A stretch of 64,000 bases of DNA from Brasenia schreberi (lineage: Eukaryota; Streptophyta; Magnoliopsida; Nymphaeales; Cabombaceae): NCBI GenBank assembly GCA_036023115.1, contig JAYKKT010000086.1, forward strand, positions 15,081,501 to 15,145,500. Reading direction: 5' to 3'. A program made the position numbers and the translations under genes. The number at the start of each line of letters is the position of its first letter. The first letter of the stretch is position 1. The notes under the pieces were generated by a model. It was not told where the DNA came from, did not search any database, and saw only the letters and a list, made by a program, of their open reading frames with translations. Shown here piece after piece: positions 60,189 through 64,000 of the stretch.

Positions 60189-60198
60189 TATATATATA
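60189..60198 (-). promoter_or_regulatory. TATA box of the LRX gene
   Basis: TATATATATA about 100 bp upstream of the first ATG. It would give a start site near 60160 and a short leader that is mostly the (CT)n repeat. Confidence 0.6.
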
Positions 60199-60402
60199 CA
60201 GGACAAGATGATGACAGGGATTGGCCTGAATTTCAACTCCTTGAATAAACTGGACCAATTACAATATTTTATTCTTTTTTTGTAGTCGCCAAGTTTGATA
60301 TTCTTGCACACAGAGATATTAAGAAACCAATATAGTAAAAGGTAACTAATCAATTTGATTAATTCCATATTAGGTTTCTTTAATTAACCCGATGCAGAGC
60401 CA

Positions 60403-60480
60403 TGGCTCTCCTAGTTAGAGCGTCGACTCAAACCTTCAAATTTAAGGTGAAGAGTTCCATACCCTGGGTCATCCACATCC
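60403..60480 (+). mobile_element. tRNA-like SINE head
   Basis: CTAGTTAGAGCGTCGACTC followed ~25 bp later by AGGTGAAGAGTTCCATACCC resembles the A and B boxes of a tRNA-derived SINE. The tail is not clear. Confidence 0.45.
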
Positions 60481-60499
60481 AATACAGGTCTGAGAAACC

Positions 60500-62880
<2,381 letters not shown>

Positions 62881-62890
62881 AAGATCAGAA

Positions 62891-63011
62891 CGTCCGACTG
62901 CACGCAGGGCTAGCGCTCTCGCGTTCTTGCTGGGTGAGTTTGATTCCCGGGGCATGCATGAGTGTGTTGCAGTGTGTTAGGTTTCAGCCTCCCATTGTAA
63001 CAAAAAAGAAG
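62891..63011 (+). mobile_element. tRNA-derived SINE with perfect target duplication
   Basis: The 121-bp element is flanked by GATCAGAA (62883-62890 and 63012-63019). It has an A-box-like GGCTAGCGCTCTCGCG, a B-box-like GAGTTTGATTCCC and ends CAGCCTCCCATTGTAAC plus an A-rich tail. The end matches the SINE at 44168-44281. Confidence 0.82.
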
Positions 63012-63019
63012 GATCAGAA

Positions 63020-64000
63020 AGATCAACTTTATGATCATTTCTAGAATCAATAGGTTAAATTGAAGCTCATGTAAATGTAAATCGGCATCCCCCCTACACT
63101 TGTTTTTGGTTTTTCAAAGTTATGGGACGATGTTAGAAGGCATACACTTGCCTTCATAGTCCTATACGTTGCTCAAGCCTTTCATGGTATGGTTAGAGCC
63201 ATCTTGTGTTTGAGTGTGGCTATCGACCAGTCTCCAAAAGCTGCACTTTATTACATGAGGAGTTTAAGATAGAGTTGATGCAGGAGTCCACTGAATCGAC
63301 TTGGATTCCTTGTCAGCTCAAGTTCTTCATGTTCGCGTTTCGGCTTAGCTCAACGCGAATCAAGTTAGATGACTTGAGAACGAGCTGCTCATAAAAGTAA
63401 ACAGTGTAACTTTCACGTATAATTTTGAGTAGAAAATTTGATATCATGAAGTCAAAACTTAATTTTTTCTATATTTTTCTCGTGAAGTTGAATTTGGTTA
63501 CTTACTTCATATCCAGCCAATTTAATTATTGTCCTACCGTGGTTTTATAGCATGTATCTACACAAATGTCCTACATGCTAAATCAAACGATTAACATGTA
63601 TTTTTCATACTCAGCTCCTATAGTCCAACGAATCAACTTATGTTCAGTTCATTTAGACCACGAACCAAACATGAATCAGCCTGTCATGAGTTTCACCGAG
63701 CCGAATCACGACTACCTTAGTTGATTCACGTGAGGCCCTAGTTTGATTTTTCTCTTTATCCTAACATCATATTTGTACCATTTTGAAAAGTTCTGATGTA
63801 TGACGCAATAGCGAAATTTGTGACGTTGGTCCAAAGCTACGTTTAACTGGATGAAAAAAACAAAACAAATACCTAGATAAAGTGTATATAAAGCCAAATT
63901 GGATCCGAGCCCAGAATCCACTCATCGACATTCATATCAAACTTGATCTTCATTCATCCTTGACCTCATTTGGATCCGAAATCAAATTTAGACGAGACCT
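63020..64000. other. Gene-free stretch to the window end
   Basis: Non-coding sequence with short open frames only; nothing recognisable. Confidence 0.35.

Overview
This window is nuclear DNA of a flowering plant. The evidence is a spliced plant-type ribosomal protein gene, an LRR-extensin-class cell-wall gene, tRNA-derived SINEs, long (GA)n and (TA)n microsatellites, and plant lineages of Ty3/gypsy, Ty1/copia, RTE, L1, hAT and Mutator-like elements. The sequence is AT-rich and mostly transposon debris. I cannot name the species; nothing looks grass-like.

Layout. (1) 0.4-4.5 kb, minus strand: a complete seven-exon gene for 40S ribosomal protein S3a (eS1). It has one GC-AG intron and a first intron largely made of a (CT)n repeat. 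(2) 4.6-16.1 kb: retroelement and hAT remnants. These include a decayed gypsy gag-protease (minus), a decayed gypsy pol (plus) split by a 455-bp hAT-like element, and a hAT transposase remnant. (3) 16,105-28,453: one complete but inactive Ty3/gypsy element on the minus strand with 2.1-2.2 kb LTRs, PBS, PPT and TSD TGTCT. A 3.7-kb solo LTR of another family (TSD AGGTG) is nested in its pol gene. (4) 28.6-31.1 kb: a dead Mutator-like transposase followed by an OTU-protease-like domain. (5) 31.3-40.6 kb: a cluster of RTE-clade LINE copies, including two near-full-length copies in opposite orientation and a 200-bp internally deleted derivative, with an L1 fragment between them. (6) 41.1-41.4 kb, minus strand: a small two-exon gene for a 70-residue protein of unknown function. 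A solo LTR (41,637-44,012, TSD ACTCT) sits 233 bp upstream of its start codon. (7) 44-56 kb: more RTE copies, a SINE, a broken fragment of the translation release factor gene eRF3, and a copia gag/integrase remnant. (8) 59.0-60.1 kb, minus strand: an intact intronless LRX-type LRR protein gene lacking the extensin domain, with a (CT)n repeat in its probable 5' leader. The last 4 kb hold microsatellites and SINEs.

The three likely working genes are unrelated housekeeping or cell-wall functions and are not organised together. Most of the interest lies in the order of insertions, which perfect or near-perfect target-site duplications let one read directly, and in how transposons sit against the genes. 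I saw no CRISPR array, operon, rRNA or canonical tRNA gene, and no clear sign of a wholly new system.
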